Positions 6,359 through 8,739 of a stretch of 8,739 bases of DNA are shown here, in pieces; position 1 is the stretch's first letter; each line of letters starts with the position of its first letter. The notes under the pieces are model-generated. The model did no database searches and had not been told where the DNA came from. It saw only the letters and a program-made list of their open reading frames with translations. The translations under genes were made by a program, and so were the position numbers. The stretch is from RUG721 sp040307385 (GTDB lineage: Bacteria; Actinomycetota; Coriobacteriia; Coriobacteriales; Atopobiaceae): assembly GCA_040307385.1 (NCBI GenBank), contig JAWRJQ010000059.1, positions 1-8,739 on the forward strand, in the 5' to 3' direction.

Positions 6359-7231
6359 CTATGCCCGCTGCAGGGCGATGATGGCGGCGCCGAACGCCTT
6401 GGCGTCGTTGCCGAGCAGGGCGCTCTCCACGGGGATGCCGGCGATGGCGGAGCGCGTCTGGGCGAGCTTGCGCGTGACGAGCCTGCCCAGGTACTGCTGG
6501 TCGCGCTGCATGGCACCCGAGATGATGATCGCCTGCGGGGCATGCTCGGTGGTGGCGCTCACAACGCCTTCGGTCATGCGCTCGGCAAGCCAGTCGGTGG
6601 CGTGGAGGGCGATGGGATGCTTCCTCCGCGCTCCCTCCATGATCTGCGATGAGGATATCCTGTTCAGCCGTATGCCCGAGAGGCCGCCGTCGCGCCCTTC
6701 GTCCGGATCGACAAGCCCCCGCGCCTCGTGCAAAAACTCCACCTCGGTGGCTACCGAGGCGGGCAGGGCGTCCGTCTCGACGGGTTTCGCCCCCATCACC
6801 ATGGCGATCTCGATGAACGACCCCATGCGGATGAGGGAGAAGCGATCGTAGGGCATGCCGGCGCCGTAATGGGCTTCTCCCACCGCCGCCGCCTGCGCGT
6901 CGTTGGTGACGAAGACGGGCGCCGAGACATACGAGTGCGCGATGGTGCGCACCGGCACGGGCTCGTTCCATTGGAGGATGGGGGAGAGGACGCAGCCGTC
7001 TGCATCGTCGGCCGTGCCCGAGCAGCTGATCCCGACGGCATCGATGGCTCCGATGCGGAACCCCACCTGGTCGAGCGCCTTGCGCGAAACAGCCCGCACA
7101 TCGTCGATGGCGGCCTGAAGCGAGCCGTCGATATTGGTGGGCGCGTTTGCAAGCGCAAGCATGTGAAGGTCTTCATCGATGAGAGCGGCTCTGGTGATCG
7201 TGCTCCCGATATCGATGCCGAGAAAAGCCAC
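6359..7231 (-). CDS. Divergent ROK-family (sugar kinase-like) protein
   Basis: This 290-residue protein has the ASKHA/ROK fold. It shows the N-terminal phosphate motif GIDIGSTITRAALID (5-19), VGISCSGTADDADG (66-79) and VTNDAQAAAVGEAHYGAG (108-125), whose Asp111 is the position of the ROK catalytic base. Length is normal. The usual GTGIGGG segment is replaced by MGSFIEIAMVMG (136-147). The zinc-binding CxCGxxGCxE signature is absent between residues 150 and 180, and the C-terminal glycine pair reads SGA (238-240). It may have altered specificity or be a non-catalytic sensor. GTG 7231 is preferred because GGAGGAG (7235-7241) lies upstream. An in-frame ATG at 7243 would add four residues but has poor ribosome-binding support. 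No HTH is present, so it is kinase-like rather than a ROK repressor. It lies between rnpB and the radical SAM gene, with no visible metabolic partners. Confidence 0.82.
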   Translation of the reverse strand: MAFLGIDIGSTITRAALIDEDLHMLALANAPTNIDGSLQAAIDDVRAVSRKALDQVGFRIGAIDAVGISCSGTADDADGCVLSPILQWNEPVPVRTIAHSYVSAPVFVTNDAQAAAVGEAHYGAGMPYDRFSLIRMGSFIEIAMVMGAKPVETDALPASVATEVEFLHEARGLVDPDEGRDGGLSGIRLNRISSSQIMEGARRKHPIALHATDWLAERMTEGVVSATTEHAPQAIIISGAMQRDQQYLGRLVTRKLAQTRSAIAGIPVESALLGNDAKAFGAAIIALQRA

Positions 7232-7268
7232 GGACTCCTCCATACGCGTGCCGAAACCTCATACAGCA

Positions 7269-7297
7269 ACGATACCATGTTCCGGTTGCGACAGGAA
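7269..7297 (-). promoter_or_regulatory. Weak candidate promoter of the ROK gene
   Basis: On the minus strand, TTCCTG and TATCGT are separated by 17 bp in the gap between the rnpB 3' end and the ROK start. Both hexamers are poor matches, so read-through from rnpB is an equally reasonable alternative. Confidence 0.2.
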
Positions 7298-7334
7298 TGC
7301 CGTTCGGGGAGATGGATCGGGAGGCGAGGGAAAC

Positions 7335-7698
7335 GCGAAGCGGGCCTGTAAGCCGGGTTCTGTCGTGGACGGCCATTTATCTAGGACCTGCGTTGCCGCA
7401 GGCCTCGAGCACGCAACCCGAGCGCAGTGCGGGCCACACCATGGCGCTCCTATTTGCGCTTGCTCCGGAAGGGGCTTGCCAAGCCACCCTGTCGCCAGGA
7501 TGCTGGTGGTCTCTTACACCACCGTTTCAGCTTTTCTCTCACCCGCGTGCGGCGAACCGCCTGCGGGCAGCGGGAGTCTTCTTTTCTGCGGCGCTTTCCG
7601 TCGGGTCGCCCCGCCTGGTCGTTAGCCAGCTTCCTGCCCTGTGGAGCCCGGACTTTCCTCACGTGCCGAAGCACCCGCGGTCGTCCGGCCCGCTTCGC
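7335..7698 (-). ncRNA. rnpB: RNase P RNA (bacterial class A type)
   Basis: This is the catalytic RNA of RNase P, which matures tRNA 5' ends. On the minus strand the universally conserved 5' element GAGGAAAGTCCGGGCTCC lies at 7643-7660. The matching 3' element ACAGAACCCGGCTTAC lies at 7348-7363, so the two can form the P4 core helix. The ends pair as P1: GCGAAGCGGGCC at the 5' end (7687-7698) with GGCCCGCTTCGC at the 3' end (7335-7346). This sets a length of about 364 nucleotides, normal for bacteria. A P3-like hairpin with a UUCG loop (GTGCTTCGGCAC) follows P1/P2, and AGATAAATGGCCGTC precedes the 3' element as in many bacterial RNAs. End positions are estimated from P1 and may be off by a few bases. 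Long open frames cross it on both strands but are not genes. Confidence 0.96.
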
Positions 7699-7725
7699 AT
7701 ACATGATTGTAGCAAAGCGGGCCGG
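7685..7725. repeat. Inverted repeat spanning the rnpB 5' end and promoter
   Basis: CCGGCCCGCTT (7685-7695, part of the rnpB P1 5' strand) and AAGCGGGCCGG (7715-7725, in the promoter spacer) are perfect 11-bp complements around 19 bases containing the -10. The promoter arm therefore resembles the 3' P1 strand of rnpB. No T-run follows either arm. Confidence 0.5.
7706..7714 (-). promoter_or_regulatory. Extended -10 promoter of rnpB
   Basis: The minus strand reads TGCTACAAT, a -10 hexamer TACAAT (7706-7711) with the extended TGN motif (7712-7714). It lies 7 bases upstream of the rnpB 5' end deduced from P1. The expected -35 position (7729-7734) reads GAACGA and is poor, which fits an extended -10 promoter. 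Confidence 0.6.
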
Positions 7726-7734
7726 GCCTCGTTC

Positions 7735-7912
7735 GGGATGTTCCGGGGCGACGCCCGGCATCGAGGTGCAGGGGAGGGCAAAGCTGCGGCACCATGGATG
7801 CAGCCGTCCGAGAAGGGCTGTCCCGGTCGCAGGGGCGTCCGGATCCTTTCGGTTCGCTTTAGGTTCATGCGGCATCATCCTGAGCGACATCTTTGGAAAG
7901 GAGATGGTTCTT
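7735..7912. other. Intergenic region upstream of the lipoprotein gene
   Basis: This gap contains no supportable gene. It must hold the plus-strand promoter of the lipoprotein gene. The best -10-like hexamer I see is CATCAT (7873-7878), without a convincing -35. AAAGGAG (7897-7903) is the ribosome-binding site for the ATG at 7913. Confidence 0.35.
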
Positions 7913-8739
7913 ATGACCACGACCAGCATGAAGGCCGTGCTTGCGGGCCTGGGGCTCGCGGTGGCGCTGATGGGCTGCTCGGCACCGGAACCCGCATCGA
8001 CCGATGCCGACGCCGGCACGATCGAAGGGACGGCCGTCGATGCCGAGCGCGGCGCTCAAGAGCAGGAAGCCGCGTCCGATCCCGCATCTGCGGCGGACGG
8101 CGCGTACACGGCTCAGGTGACCGAGCTCTCAGGCGTCTCGGGCGGCGTGTTCTCCGCAGCCGACCTGTTCACCGAGCGCGATCTCACGCAGAACGCCGAT
8201 CTCTCCAACGCCGTCTATCACACGCTTCAGGACGGCCAGGACATCGCTATTACCGACGAGGGCGTCTACGTCATCCAGGGCGCTGCGACCGACGTCACCA
8301 TCTACGTGGAAGCCGAGGATACCGACAAGGTGCAGATCGTGCTCGACGGCGTCTCGATCGTCAACGACGACGCGCCCGCCATCTACGTGCGCTCCGCCGA
8401 CAAGGTTTTCGTCACGACGGCAGAGAGCAGCAGCAATGAGCTCTCGGTCACCGGAACGTTCGTCGCCGACGGCGATGCCAACCCCGACGCCGTGATCTTC
8501 TCGAAGGACGATCTCGTGATCAACGGCATGGGCACGCTCTCCATCAGCTCCACCGATAACGGCATCAGCTGCAAGGACGATCTCAAGATCACGGGAGGAA
8601 CCCTCGTCATCGACTGCGCGTCCGACGCGCTCGAGGCAAACGACTCGGTGCGCATCGCGGGCGGCAGCATCGCCCTCGCCACGCCCAAGGACGGCATCCA
8701 TGCCGAGTACGATGAGGACGATTCGGTGGGCTACGTCTA
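7913..8739 (+). CDS. Carbohydrate-binding (Cthe_2159/DUF4353-type) lipoprotein, 3' partial
   Basis: The frame is open from ATG 7913 to the window edge (275 codons), so the C-terminus is missing. The start has AAAGGAG nine bases upstream. Residues 1-21 form a lipoprotein signal peptide ending in ALMG, with Cys22 as the lipidation site, which places the protein on the outer face of the membrane. An Ala/Asp/Glu-rich linker follows (about 23-65). Repeating Asp-rich beta-strand units come next, such as VQIVLDGVSIVNDDAPAIYV, DAVIFSKDDLVINGMGTLSI and NGISCKDDLKITGGTLVID. These are typical of the right-handed beta-helix family of Cthe_2159, which binds acidic plant polysaccharide with calcium in Clostridium thermocellum. 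Binding of that substrate here is inference. It diverges from rnpB and has no visible operon partner. Confidence 0.88.
   Translation, partial: MTTTSMKAVLAGLGLAVALMGCSAPEPASTDADAGTIEGTAVDAERGAQEQEAASDPASAADGAYTAQVTELSGVSGGVFSAADLFTERDLTQNADLSNAVYHTLQDGQDIAITDEGVYVIQGAATDVTIYVEAEDTDKVQIVLDGVSIVNDDAPAIYVRSADKVFVTTAESSSNELSVTGTFVADGDANPDAVIFSKDDLVINGMGTLSISSTDNGISCKDDLKITGGTLVIDCASDALEANDSVRIAGGSIALATPKDGIHAEYDEDDSVGYV

Noticed and set aside
6262..6543. N-terminal extension of the radical SAM protein
   Set aside because: It would overlap the ROK gene and erase the promoter. The family N-terminus begins at about 6249.
7297..8439. A 380-codon open frame on the plus strand
   Set aside because: It runs antisense through rnpB and then out of frame through the lipoprotein gene. 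Its translation is Arg/Gly/His-rich with no domain.
1..8739. CRISPR arrays, tRNA genes, insertion sequences, phage genes
   Set aside because: I saw no regularly spaced repeats, cloverleaf or T-loop signatures, transposase motifs or integrase motifs on either strand.

Overview
The window is GC-rich DNA with strong third-position G/C bias, purine-rich ribosome-binding sites and GTG starts. It looks like a high-GC Gram-positive (Actinomycetota). The gene content (MBOAT plus DHHW pair, carbohydrate-binding lipoprotein, and a LexA box of the CGAAC-N4-GTTCG type) suggests a gut or host-associated Coriobacteriia relative. This placement is inference and no marker gene proves it.

Layout. (1) 52-663, minus strand: a small multi-pass membrane protein of unknown function. 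(2) 664-981: a 318-bp divergent intergenic region with a nested palindrome (748-784), a hairpin in the leader of the membrane gene, and a probable promoter for the next operon. (3) 982-3808, plus strand: a two-gene operon for an AlgI/DltB-like MBOAT O-acyltransferase and a membrane-anchored DHHW (AlgX/AlgJ-like) protein. Together they probably O-acetylate an exported or cell-surface glycan. (4) 3846-6249, minus strand: a radical SAM protein with a C-terminal helix-hairpin-helix, overlapping at its 3' end a DUF4130 protein. This is the conserved but biochemically uncharacterised TIGR03916/TIGR03915 putative DNA-repair or DNA-modification pair. (5) 6359-7231, minus strand: a divergent ROK-fold sugar-kinase-like protein lacking the usual ROK zinc motif. 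(6) 7335-7698, minus strand: the RNase P RNA gene (rnpB), not protein-coding despite long open frames over it. (7) 7913 to the window end, plus strand: a lipoprotein with a Cthe_2159-type (DUF4353) carbohydrate-binding domain, cut off by the window edge.

The most interesting result is regulatory. The promoter of the radical SAM gene (-35 at 6309-6314, 17-bp spacer, -10 at 6286-6291) is bracketed by two LexA/SOS-box-like palindromes. One lies over the -35 and the other over the predicted transcription start. This ties the uncharacterised radical SAM/DUF4130 pair to the DNA-damage response and supports a DNA-repair role independently of protein homology.

No tRNA genes, insertion sequences, CRISPR arrays or phage genes were seen.
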